Shown: positions 49,762-60,116 of the stretch, one piece after another | Layout: each line of letters opens with the position of its first letter | How positions within the stretch are numbered: the stretch's first letter is position 1 | Origin: Tamarix chinensis | Taxonomy: Eukaryota > Streptophyta > Magnoliopsida > Caryophyllales > Tamaricaceae | Direction of reading: 5' to 3' | DNA length: 64,000 bases | Assembly (NCBI GenBank): GCA_030549775.1 | Contig: CM060176.1 | Coordinates: 100,210,303-100,274,302 of the forward strand | The notes under the pieces: model-generated | What the model saw: the letters and a program-made list of their open reading frames with translations, nothing else | Told to the model about the DNA's origin: nothing | Databases searched by the model: none | Made by a program: the position numbers and the translations under genes

Positions 49762-49769
49762 TATAAATA
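49762..49769 (+). promoter_or_regulatory. TATA box of element B
   Basis: TATAAATA, preceded by CC-rich sequence and 1,126 bp from the start of B, in the same context as in A. Confidence 0.6.
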
Positions 49770-50863
49770 GCCTAGTTATGGGAGTTTTGGAATTTTTTCT
49801 TCCCCGAAAACCCTAAGCCAGAGCTGTCGCCACCTCTACTTCAGACGCGTCGTCCACCGCCGTTAGCCAACTTCAACGCCACCTCCGCATTCCAAGTTCT
49901 TACCTGAAATGCCATCTAGTTAACCAAACTATTTTCAACCTTCGATTCTTCTTGTACGAGCCTCAATAACCATGCAAAGTTGGCTGCTCGTTTCGCTTGA
50001 ATTTTGATCCCGAAGCCTTAAACCACCGTCCGCTGCCGTGAGCCGCCACCTTTGGCTGCACCACCACCATCATTTTGTCCCTCTCCTCCTGGGAAACCAT
50101 AAACACCTCTTATCCCACCTCAATTCTCCCTATCTTTTTCCCAACATCCATCTTTCCCTCTTTTCTTCTCTTTTTCCGGCCACCGCTGCCGCCGCCGTGC
50201 ACCACCGCCGGTGCCGCCTATCTCCACCAGTTTAAGGTTGAACCCTAGACCCTCTCAACCATTTTCCATATTATTATAAGCCTTGATTTAATTTATTTCA
50301 ATTATTTGCATATAAATACCATAATTATTATTCTTAATATTTGTGTTCTTAATATGTTTTATTATTATTTATTAGTAGTATTATTGTTTTATTATTATTT
50401 ATGTTAAGGGCTGAAGCCTTATTGTACTTTAATTTGATTTTATTATTATTTCCCTTATTATTTCTTTTATTACTATTATTAATATTATTATGTTATAAGT
50501 ATAGTTATTATTATTATTTTCTATTTCGAATTTCTATTATTCTTATTCCATTATTATTAATACAAATATTTTACCATTAGTATTGTTAATAATGTTATTA
50601 TGGTTATTAATATTGTTTTTACTATTAAGATTATTATTATTATTATTATTATTATTGATATTATTATTTATATTCTCATTAAAATAGTTTTATTATTTTT
50701 GATATTATTATATTAGTATCATTATTATTATTAGGGTAAAGTCTTTAACCCTATATTATCAAGGTTTATAATATCTCTATTATTTTTTTATAGCAAAGTT
50801 AGAATTTTGTTAAGGTTATTTTATTAGTAAGTTATTATTTGGTCAAAGCCCTAAGGAGGCGTA

Positions 50864-50899
50864 GGAGCGTGCTCCAAGACCGGTGTCGTTTTAGGTAAG
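50864..50899 (+). promoter_or_regulatory. GGAGCGTGCTCC palindrome plus GTAAG motif in B
   Basis: The core AGGCGTAGGAGCGTGCTCCA is identical to that in A, and TTAG|GTAAG follows 20 bp later. Neighbouring sequence between A and B is much more diverged, so this block seems selectively kept. Confidence 0.45.
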
Positions 50900-52239
50900 G
50901 GTTTACTAAGGCCATTGTGTGCTTATATGCATTATGTGCTTCATATGCTATGCATTCTATGTTTATGATTATTAATTATGTCGTATATGATATGATGTGG
51001 AGTTGAAGAATGTTTTGCATGGCATGTGTATTATTTATGTATGATGATTTGTTTTGTGATCCTGTAAGACATGCATGTGAGAATGTTGATGTGGTTGTGT
51101 GGGGAAAAGGATGAAAAATAAGGATGGAGAAAGAAGTTGATCAAGAGATATGAGTTGACCTAAGTATTTTAATGATTTATGAGAGGAAGAATAAAATGGG
51201 AAATGTAGGGTTTCGTGGGAAAGAATATAATTTATGATGTTATTTGGGAGGATGCAATTCATGATATTATATGGGAGAACCTAATTTATGATTTGATTGG
51301 GAGAATCTAATTTATGACTTGTTTGGGGAAATCCAAATAATCCAAATTATGGTTTTGCTTGGGAGTTTCTAATTTATGATTTTATGTGGGAGAATCTAAT
51401 TTATAGTCTTGTATGGGGGAATCTAAATTGTGGTTACGAAAGGGGAGAATCTAATCAATTGTATTATGTGGACAAATCTTAGGTTTTGCTATGGATTGAA
51501 TTTAGGGTTTTATATGGCAGAATCGTGGGTTGGATGGTGGTACTAATGGTGGTATGGTGGTATTAGGGTTAGTATGATGTTACTAAGGTTTGTATGGTGG
51601 TAATTATAGTTGTTTGGTGGTATTAGGGTTTACATGTTGGCATTTATGGTTGAATAGCGGTATTAGGGTTTGCATGGTTGAAATTAGGGTTTCACATGGA
51701 ATTTTAGGGTTTGCATGAAAAAGATGCAAAGGTTTGCATGGGGAGATTAATGTCTGCATGGGTATGAAATTTACGTGTGGAAAGTTAATTTGGGATGTAA
51801 GGAAGGTAATGTAAGTATTATTCGGGTGTTGAACTATTTTGGATGAAAAATAGTACGTGGAGCATTATGAGGATATGGAAGAGATTGAATTAGGGTTTGG
51901 AGTAATGAACTTTGGGTTGTTGTGATTAATTAGGGTTGGAGTGGATAATTGTGGTTTGTTATGATTAACTAAGGCGCGGAGTGGCTAATTATGGTGGTTA
52001 TGGTTAAATAGGGTTTGGAGTGGTTAACTATGGTTTGTTGTGGTTAATCGAGGTCTGTGGTGGCTGATTAGGGTTTTTGTATTATCTTGTGTATATGGTA
52101 ATTAAAGTGTAATTATGATGGTGAAATTTTATGATTTGTGATGTGTGATGACTTATGCATGTCCAGGGTGAAAGCTTTTGAATAATATATTTAAGACACT
52201 AATCTTTAAAGTTGAAGATTATTGAGCCGAGTCCAAACC

Positions 52240-52580
52240 GATCCACCGGTCAGGAATAGTGGTTAGGGTTTTACCCTATGTGCGACCGATCCACCGGTTA
52301 TAATAGTGGTTAGGACATGAGGTCCTATATGTGACCGGCCCACCGGTAATAATAGTGGGGTGACTCGAGCTCAATAAATACAAACCAAAATCATTAAAGC
52401 TCTTAAAAGATACTAATTACTTACAGTGGAACACCATGCGAGGAGGAACCGAACCGATCCACCGGTTAGGAATAGTGGTTAGGGTTTCTACCCTATATGT
52501 GACCGATCCACCGGTAATAATAGTGGTTAGGGCATGATGCTCTATTGTGACCGGCCCACTGGTTATAATAGTGGGGTGTT
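52240..52580 (+). repeat. CCACCGG palindrome array in B
   Basis: Units GACCGATCCACCGGT followed by ATAATAGTGGTTAGG repeat at about 48-bp spacing, then a second group near 52450-52570. Confidence 0.88.
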
Positions 52581-52790
52581 CCTATGCTCGCATGGATTGA
52601 TAAAATGCATGGTGTGAATCGGATTTTGATAAGAGATTAATTAAGTGATTGATCCAAATTATTAATGGGCCTTTGTACTTTTACCTGAATTGTTCATATA
52701 CCTTTATATTGTTATGTTGGATTATGCCCTATTATTAATCTGCATGGATTATGTGCTTATGTGTCGGCCTTAGTGCTCGGTTACCTTACT

Positions 52791-52807
52791 CAGTACGTAG
52801 CGTACTG
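52791..52807 (+). promoter_or_regulatory. CAGTACGTAGCGTACTG palindrome in B
   Basis: CAGTAC and GTACTG arms flank GTAGC. Matching blocks are at 54081-54097 (A) and 24715-24737 (E, minus), with decayed ones in D (39268-39286) and F (62440-62456). Confidence 0.65.
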
Positions 52808-53184
52808 ATCACCCTTTTCATGGGTGCTGTTCATTCCCACGAGTAGTATGCCCTTCTGAATTTGCGCAGGTGGGCGAGATATCAGTTGGGGCTGAGTGTT
52901 GAACATGTTTGGCTTGAAGTTTGAGAGTATCGTGGCAGTATTCATTCTTTACGCGATTTCATTCCTTTTGTTATTTCTTTGGTATAGTATTTACCATTTT
53001 CTGATTCAGTACTCGATTGAGTATTTTAATGAACCTTTTATCGGTTGTAAGTTTAATTCTCTTTTGGAAATGAATTACATTTCTTGATGCGTACTCTGAT
53101 TTTGTTTTACAATGTTTAATGATTATTTGGAGTTTCGTTTGTATTAATTTTGTAATTGATTGTTAATCTCTTCTTTAGCCTTAG

Positions 53185-53230
53185 CACTTGGTACTGGAAC
53201 GGTCGGAGAGAACTGGTCTAGTACTAAGTG
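53185..53230 (+). promoter_or_regulatory. Terminal hairpin of element B
   Basis: Arms CACTTGGTACTGGAACGGT and AACTGGTCTAGTACTAAGTG pair at 15 of 19 positions around an eight-base loop, about 110 bp from the element end. Confidence 0.75.
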
Positions 53231-53349
53231 TGGCGGTAACATTTCCAGAATTCACGGGTTTTAAGTATTTCTATATTAATTGCTTCCGTTTTTAAAAAAA
53301 AATAGTAGTGAATTTTGGGGTGTTACAAAGTGGGGTGTTACAATAATAA

Positions 53350-53930
53350 TGGTCAGGAGCATTCTGCCCTAATAAGTGATTTTTCGGTCCACCGGCTATA
53401 ATAGTGATCAGGAGCATTTTGTCCTATTGAGCGTTTCCGGTCCACCAACTATAATAGTAGGGAATTCCGAGCTCAATAAACCAAACCTTGTATGGTAATA
53501 AGTCTTGGAAAGATACTATTTACTTACAGTGAAACACCTCATAAGTCGGGGCCAGTGAGGATATATATATTTCGGTTCACCGGCAACAATAGTGGTCAAG
53601 TGCATTATGCCCCGTGGAGTGTTTCCGGTCCACCGGCTATAATAGTGGAGTTCCTGTACTCATGTGGAATTAATATGAGAAATGTGTGAACCAAAAGTAT
53701 AAGGCATGGAAATATACTAATTATTTACATTGGAACACCATGTGAGTCGGAGCGAGTGAGGTTATATATATACTTTCTAGTCTACTGGTAATAATAGTGG
53801 TCAGGTGCGTATTGCCCTGCTGAGTGATTCCAGTCCACCGACTATAATAGTGGTTAGGTGTGTTCTATCCTATGGAGTGTTTCCGGTCCACCGGCTATAA
53901 TAGTGGGGTTCCCGTACTCTAATGGAATTA
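53350..53930 (+). repeat. CCACCGG palindrome array in A
   Basis: Units such as TTCCGGTCCACCGGCTATAA, each followed by TAGTGG, repeat at roughly 50-bp spacing with two longer spacers. B inserted into the first unit of this array. Confidence 0.88.
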
Positions 53931-55514
53931 TCATAAAAGATATATAAGATAAACCATTAATATAAGTTCGGCCTAATCTTGTAAATCTAGATTATTGTCT
54001 TGTACGCCTTATGTGTTTATTCTCTTGTATGGCCTTACTTGCATGCTTCTTGCTGGTTTTTCCCATATGGTTACCTTACTCAGTATGTAGCGTACTGACC
54101 ATCCATTTCATGGTTGCTGCTCATTCCCACGAGCAGAGTGCCCACCTGAGTTGTGCAGGTAGGTGATGGTATATTCGATGTTTACAATACTTACGATGCA
54201 TCGGGTGGGGCTGAGAGTTGAGCCTGGACTTGGCCTGGGGATCGAGAGTGACCTGACCAGATTCTATATTTCCTCTTATTTTACCATGTATCACTTTTAA
54301 TCTAGTTATGTTATATCGTGCGATATTTTATGTCTTTGGAAAACTTTAGTTACTTACTCATTGGGTTGTAACTTTTTAACCGCACTCTGGTTTCTGTATG
54401 AGGAACGATTAAGTTCTTTTATGAATTATAGTTTTAAGTGTTAAATTGTGTTTAATGATAATCCTTTTTAGCCTTAGCACTTAGTACTGGAACGGTAGGA
54501 GTGAGCTAGTCTAGTATTAAGTGTGGTGGTAATATCCCTAGAATTCACGGTTTTGTTATTTCGCTTCTGTTAAACCTTTTTATTAAACGAAGTTTTTCAA
54601 TAATGAATATTAGGGGTGTTACAACCGGCCCACTAGTGAGAATAGTAGGGTCTCTGAACTCACGTGGATTAAAATTCATGAGTTGACTAATTATTAAACT
54701 AATATCTTAAGTTCAAATAATAATGAATGAGCTGATATGATCTGCTTATGTGCTTAAAATTCCTTGCTGTGATGTTATTGAGAAGGTGTGGGTTGATTAA
54801 AAGAAATGTGTCTATTATTGAGAATGATGCGGCTTTCTAATTATATTACAAAGAGCATCACTTGGATGTTTCATTAGTAAGTTTCGGTTATTTCCAAGTA
54901 AATGAGTATTGATAGAATATGATCTTGATACATGTGGTTATATGAATGATTATCGCATTTCAGTTAATATATGTATAATTCAATGTTCACATGATTGATG
55001 TGATGCATCTGATATATTGCATGTGGGCCTTACATATTAGTCTTGCATAATGAGTTACTCGATACCATTGTACTAAATGGTTCATGTCTAGGGCCTCTAC
55101 TTATTCAGTGGGTAGTGACCTTCATAGATTAGCTTTCAAGCTCTATTCAAGGTTATTCTTTGGGTTAAAAGCATAGCGTTTCCTGAGATTTTGTCTGATA
55201 ACTTGAACCAAAAGTTTTTGTATTCTTCCTATAATCTTTTTATTATTTCCCTTCCACTAATATTTTTTGTACCCATAGTTAGTGGGTTGTATATGGGAGA
55301 TGAATTAATCTCCCTAACTATTGCGCTGCTTTGATTTATAATTGTCTTTTTAAATTTAAGTAAAGAAATATTTTAGCCTTAGCACTTGGTATCAAAACAG
55401 TAGAGGAAATCGGTCTAGTAATAAGTCTGGCAGTAGCACCTCAAATTTTACTATCTTAACTTTCGCTTGTAATTTAAAAAAAATAATAGTAAATTTTAGG
55501 GGTGTTACAACTAC

Positions 55515-58468
55515 TTATTGTTGGGCTATAATATCATTCATTTGTTTTTTGTTTTGCTCTACTAGAGATTTTCATTAGTGTTCTTGTAGTAGATTAGTGT
55601 GCATCCAACTCGTACGAGAAGCAGCATGACTTGAGCCATCCTCTACAAGCATTCGTCCTACGCCTTTTACATAGCCTAGACGACTACCTAAGGCGTCCTC
55701 AAGTATTGATTCTTCATCAATTTATGGAGGTGTATAATTATTATCATCAGCACTATAAGAAGTCATTTGTGACAAGGTGTCCTCTTATTTTTTTGACATT
55801 TTATTTTGTACATATAAGTCAAAGTTAGATATATTATAAGAAATTTTAATAATACATATTATAATTAATTACATATAACTAACTTACAAAATTCTCCTCA
55901 GCTTGGGGAGTGACCCATTTTGTTATTATTAAAATACATTTCTCTATATAAAAAGAAAAATTAATACATTGCATGATAAAAATAAAAAAGAATCAAAAAC
56001 CCAAGAAATACCTTATTGTAACTATATTGTGACAATGATTGTGTATTATGATAAGAAGAAGTGGTTTGATTTGCCTTATTAACAATATGTTTGTCTGTCA
56101 AAGCCTTCACCAACAAAATAGTAATCTGTTCACATTCTTTGTATGTAATTTTATTCAATTTGTATACCAAAATGTAATATTACCTTTACACTATTTGAAT
56201 TCTATATGTCTATACATCTTTGCCACTCATCTGACTCGAAAAAGGATGCCTATAATTATTGTCTTCTTACTAATTGTTGTTAAGATCACATTTATAATCT
56301 TTGTATCGATCAACCATTATTCGATCAAGACCTAATTTAATCCTAGGCCATTGCCCTCCGTGAAGCTAAATCAAAATATGTCTACATATATACACAATCA
56401 TAAGTTAGAAATCATACAATTTTCATTTCATTACTTAAATGAAAAAAGACAATAAATAAATATTACCTCAACTTCGAGGAGTATTTTAGCCATATCCTCT
56501 AAAGAAACATAGAAATACCACTTATAATACCATGGTATATTTATCTCAATTTTATTTTTAATACATTTGGTAAACCATTTGCTATATGGACCTATAACAT
56601 TTGTGTCATTTTATAAGGGTCCAACTATGTAAAATTAACTAATATCAAAGATTTGAATTTTTTTATATCATTTCATTAATTACTTTATAAGGTTAAAGTT
56701 TAATTTTTTACCTGAAATATTTAACTATTATAGATTAATCATTAAATAGATTAATGCATTGCCAAATTCATTGATATTATATTTTTTACTTTTAATTTTT
56801 CAATCACAACGTTCAAGAATACTTATTAATTATTTTCTATGATTCAGACATCGTACATAAATTCCTTTTATATCTAATGACTACAAATATATTAGCTGCA
56901 TAATTTCATAAGAGTCTAGCTATATAAAATTCATTAATTTTTAAAAAGTCAAAACAATTTTATTTATCTTCATTAATTACTCTCTAGGGTCATGAATATT
57001 TCTATATTTTTACTAACTGTTTGAACTATTGACACCATTAATTATTATAAATGAAAATAAAATTTTCTAACTATTTATCTTTTATCTTATTTTTATTATT
57101 TATCTTATTTTTTTGGTGACAAATATCAATTAAATCTGATAAACTCATCAAATAAATAAATATTACATATTACCAATTTTACTTTTAAAATCATACACAC
57201 ATACTAAGGTACCACCCAATATATAGATTAATAATAAAATTAACTAAAATATTTATTATACTCTAATATATTAATATTTTTTCTAATTTAACATGCATAG
57301 TAACAACTACAAACAATAATCTAATTATACACATAATCTAACTATAATAATTTAACTCAATTATACAAAATCTAATTAATCAATTATACAAAACCAAACT
57401 ACAATAGTCTAATAATTCAATTATACAAAATCTAAGTAAAATATGTAATTAACCGATCATACCCTAACTACAATAATCTAATTAAGAAATCATTTCAATT
57501 TAAATAATATACAACAAGTCACATAAATCAAACAAATTCTTAATAATTATATCAAAATAGTAATGCAAGATTGCTTGGCAGTGCTTGGTGGTGAGCGATG
57601 GTGGCACAATGGCATCACAGAGGTGGTACAAGGATTACACCTACAAAATCATAATTAGATAACCTTATATCAAAAAATATATAAGAAATAGAAAATAGAT
57701 TAAAACAAACCTTGAAATAGAAAAAAAATGGAGAAGAAGGATGAAAGATAAGAAGAAAAAATGGTGGAACTCATCACTGGTGAGAGAGAGAGAGAGAACA
57801 GAAGTCGAAGACAAAGACGGAAAATAAAGAGTTAGGGCTTGTAGTCTAGAATATAAAAGACCCTTAATACCAATGATTATAATCATCGATATTAAGGCAT
57901 TTATCGTCAGTATTAAGATCAACTTAATTAGACGACGTTGTTTCTGTCATACAAAAAACAAAATAAAACCCTTATCACTGATGAACAATTTTTAATATTA
58001 AACAATTAATTATTATCCCCCATTCCTTGACGTCATATTTCCTTCCTATTTATTTCAAAAACATATCGCTCACTTAATACCCCCGATATATAGTTGGTAA
58101 TAAGGATAATATAATCAATATTAAGATATTCATTTATGTGTCCCTTCCAACAGCGGTAACTTTTCCTTTATGATATTTCGATGAAATTTATTGCTTATTA
58201 ACGATGAACTTATTGTTGATATTAAGTAATAAATTGTTGGTATTTATTTCCCTAACATTTTAATAAAAAATTTAAGAGGAAATTTTGGCTTTATTTAACA
58301 CCGATGATTATAATCGTTAGTGTTATGTTTTTCGTATACTTTTCAAACAAAAATATATATGTCCTCTTATCTAATGTCGGCGAGTAATTGTCAGTAATAA
58401 TACTTAACACCAACTATTGTGTATCGTCAGTGTTAAGATTGTCTATGTTAATTATTTTTCTTGTAGTG
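55515..58468. other. CACTA internal and 3' part
   Basis: AT-rich sequence between the insertion of C and the CACTA end. The first 830 bp hold the accessory-gene exons described above. From about 57860 come sub-terminal repeats with words like ATCGTCAGTATTAAG in both directions. A GA run at 57782-57796 is the only simple repeat. No main transposase motif was recognised. Confidence 0.6.
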
Positions 58469-58471
58469 TAA

Positions 58472-59011
58472 AATATTTCAACAAGTAAATAAAAAAATTA
58501 GCTAAAGGCTCGAAAATGATGCTGGAAAGTATCAAAATAAAAGAATATGCTTGGAAATATTTTTGGGAATGAGTTACAAGTTTAAATTTAATCAAAATAA
58601 TTGAAAACAACATGATCAAAGAATTCGTGTAAAATTGCGATATTTCACAAATGAATGAAGAAAATGTTAGAAAGCTCAAATTTAATATAAATGGCTTGAA
58701 AAATAATGATAGAAATTTTTTAAGTGGATTATGAGCCCACTCACATAATAATTAGGATTAGGAAAAAATTAGAGTATACACCAAAACTTTGAAGCAAATC
58801 TCGACACTAGCCCATTACAAGAAGTTATAGAAACTTGTGAAATAATAGTTGCTCCTTGAGACAAAAATCTTATCAACACGGTGACCATAAAAATGTAGAA
58901 TCAATATGGTAAAGTACTAAGTAACAAAATCTACCCTAAAGAGATAATATGATCATAAGATAATAATATTTATTATTGATGACAATAAATCATGAAATCA
59001 TTGAACACTTA
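58472..59011. other. AT-rich flank of CACTA, possibly the remainder of H
   Basis: No gene seen. If H was the host of the CACTA element, its last 100 bp or so should be here; GGAAATATTTTTGGGAATGA before GTTACA at 58571-58578 resembles the E end but lacks a matching target duplication. Confidence 0.35.
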
Positions 59012-59657
59012 CTATAACACTCCCATTTTTACCACAAAAAAAATATTTTGAGAAAGAAAAAATAGAAAATATAGGATGGTATCACCATATCCAACATGAA
59101 AAAAGTATAACCATCACCTAACATGTCGAGTGGAAGGATAAAAATACTCCCATACTTCAAGGATCAAGTGTAGTTGACACCTAACCCAAGATCATTGTAA
59201 GACTTAGTAAATAATAAATTAAATTATGAGAAAACTCTTTTAAAGTGAGAGATGAATCATAAACAAAAAGGTGGTAAACTTTTAAGTTTTATAACCAATG
59301 TTATAAATTTTATGTACAAGGAAACAATGGAGGAAAATTAGTGCAGGTAGCCTATGCACAAACTAATGTTTCTCCCCTAACTCCAACTTCACAAGAATGG
59401 ATTAGTTATAAAATAAGGCTAACTACTCCTCATATGTGTCACGATTGATATAGCTTCATGTAGAAAGTCAGTACAGTTAAGTACTTATGATCATTTAAAA
59501 CACAACTCATGCAAATACATGGTACTTTACACTCACCCATGCTAACAATTTCAATCAATTTAGTGTAGATACACATGTAGTCTCCTAATAGAGTGCTCAT
59601 GGAATTTGTTCCACGCATATAAAAGACAATGTTATCAACCATCTTTATAATTCTGAA

Positions 59658-59805
59658 GACTTTCGTGTTGAATGACTAACACTGTAACAATAATTATAAG
59701 TCCAAAGACTTTCATGTTTAATAACCAACGTGGGAACGATAATTATAAGCTCAAAGACTCTTGTGTTTAACAATCAACAAACAACAATATTTATTTGATG
59801 AAAAC
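59658..59805 (-). repeat. 49-bp tandem repeat in G
   Basis: Three units share GACTTTCATGTTTAATAACC and GATAATTATAAG, followed by more diverged copies to about 60110. Confidence 0.75.
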
Positions 59806-60116
59806 TGGACCTAAGAGGCTTTCAAAAGAGATATCACCCACCTCACTTAGTTTAGTGTATTCATCGAACTATGTCAGTAGCCCTCAATGTTTAATTACCA
59901 ACATGCAATATTAATAATGTTGTGTTTAATGGCCAACACACAATGATATTTATTTGATGGAAACCAAAGCTAAGAGACTTTTAAAGGGAATCCACACCCA
60001 CCTTATTTAATTTAGTGTATGCATTGGGCTATGCTAGTAGCCCTTATTGTTTGACGATCAACATGTAATGATCATTATGATGTGTTTAACGACCAACATG
60101 GAATGATAATTATAAG

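Larger units (their letters stand above)
48636..53342 (+). mobile_element. Element B: 4,707-bp LTR-like unit inside A
   Basis: Starts TGAAATACCCC and ends GGGGTGTTACA, with a perfect duplication ATAAT at 48631-48635 and 53343-53347; the site is a CTATAATAGTGG-type unit of A. Contents in order: AT-rich end, pyrimidine-rich block 49070-50240 with TATAAATA at 49762-49769, ATT-rich repeats 50330-50720, the GGAGCGTGCTCC block at 50864-50875, T/G-rich degenerate repeats 51180-52080, the palindrome array 52240-52580, CAGTACGTAGCGTACTG at 52791-52807 and the terminal hairpin 53185-53230. Probably the youngest insertion of the nest. No coding capacity was seen. Confidence 0.9.
44669..54623 (+). mobile_element. 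Element A: LTR-like unit, net 5,243 bp, carries B
   Basis: Starts TGAAATACCAC and ends GGGGTGTTACA, with a perfect duplication ACCGG at 44664-44668 and 54624-54628. The insertion site is a palindrome unit of element C. Contents: AT-rich end, pyrimidine-rich block 44940-46070 with TATAAATA at 45484-45491, trinucleotide microsatellites 46135-46683, the GGAGCGTGCTCC motif at 47155-47166, palindrome array 53350-53930 (after B), CAGTAC...GTACTG at 54081-54097 and the terminal hairpin. No coding capacity was seen. Its start differs from the usual TGTAA by one base (TGAAA), as does that of B. Confidence 0.88.
35025..55509 (+). mobile_element. Element C: LTR-like unit, net 5,344 bp, carries D and A
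   Basis: Starts TGTAATACTCC and ends GGGGTGTTACA. The flanks GCTGC and ACTAC differ by two G/A changes, as expected of an old 5-bp target duplication decayed by cytosine deamination, and the insertion splits the CACTA gene cleanly. After removing D and A, C is 5,344 bp, the same size class as its relatives. Modules: pyrimidine-rich block 35330-36780 with a TTC microsatellite, a 147-bp tandem array from about 37270, a palindrome region near 44350-44668, and an end carrying a decayed hairpin (about 55380-55425). No coding capacity was seen. It is the oldest LTR-like unit of the nest. Confidence 0.8.
34899..56345 (-). pseudogene. CACTA accessory protein (Ptta/En-Spm type), split by element C
   Basis: Minus strand, before the insertion: IVNKANQTTSSYHNTQSLSQ near 56100 with a donor-like AAG|GTATTT after it. 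Then comes an exon near 55730-55515 reading DEESILEDALGSRLGYVKGV and VEQNKKQMNDIIAQQ, with several stops. After element C it resumes at 35024 as AALEHQEEEFGQMSAF and ends at the TAG 34901-34899 after acidic DEYEDGENNF. The ILxDxLGxRxGYVxGxG motif and the Gln/Glu coiled tail are features of the plant Transposase_24 (Ptta/En/Spm) family. In-frame stops and a 20-kb insertion make it non-functional. Confidence 0.72.
34382..58468. mobile_element. CACTA (En/Spm) transposon, host of the nested LTR-like elements
   Basis: Starts CACTATAGGAATAGGG and ends TTTTTCTTGTAGTG, with 3-bp duplications TAA at 34379-34381 and 58469-58471. The terminal repeats match at 11 of 15 positions, differing mainly by C/T and G/A changes. 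Sub-terminal copies of words like ATCGTCGGTA and CAGTAATAA lie at 34420-34620 and 57860-58450, as typical for CACTA elements. Without element C its length is about 3.6 kb. It keeps fragments of a second-gene (Ptta/En-Spm) protein on the minus strand but no main transposase was found, so it is non-autonomous. Confidence 0.85.

Noticed and set aside
52240..53930. CRISPR-like regular repeats
   Set aside because: A plant nuclear genome, and repeats and spacers are both similar between units; they are tandem palindromes within transposons, without cas genes.
58571..58578. GTTACA as the end of element H after the CACTA insertion
   Set aside because: Sequence before it resembles the E end, but the following bases (AGTTT) do not match the AAAGA before H, so it is not claimed as a boundary.
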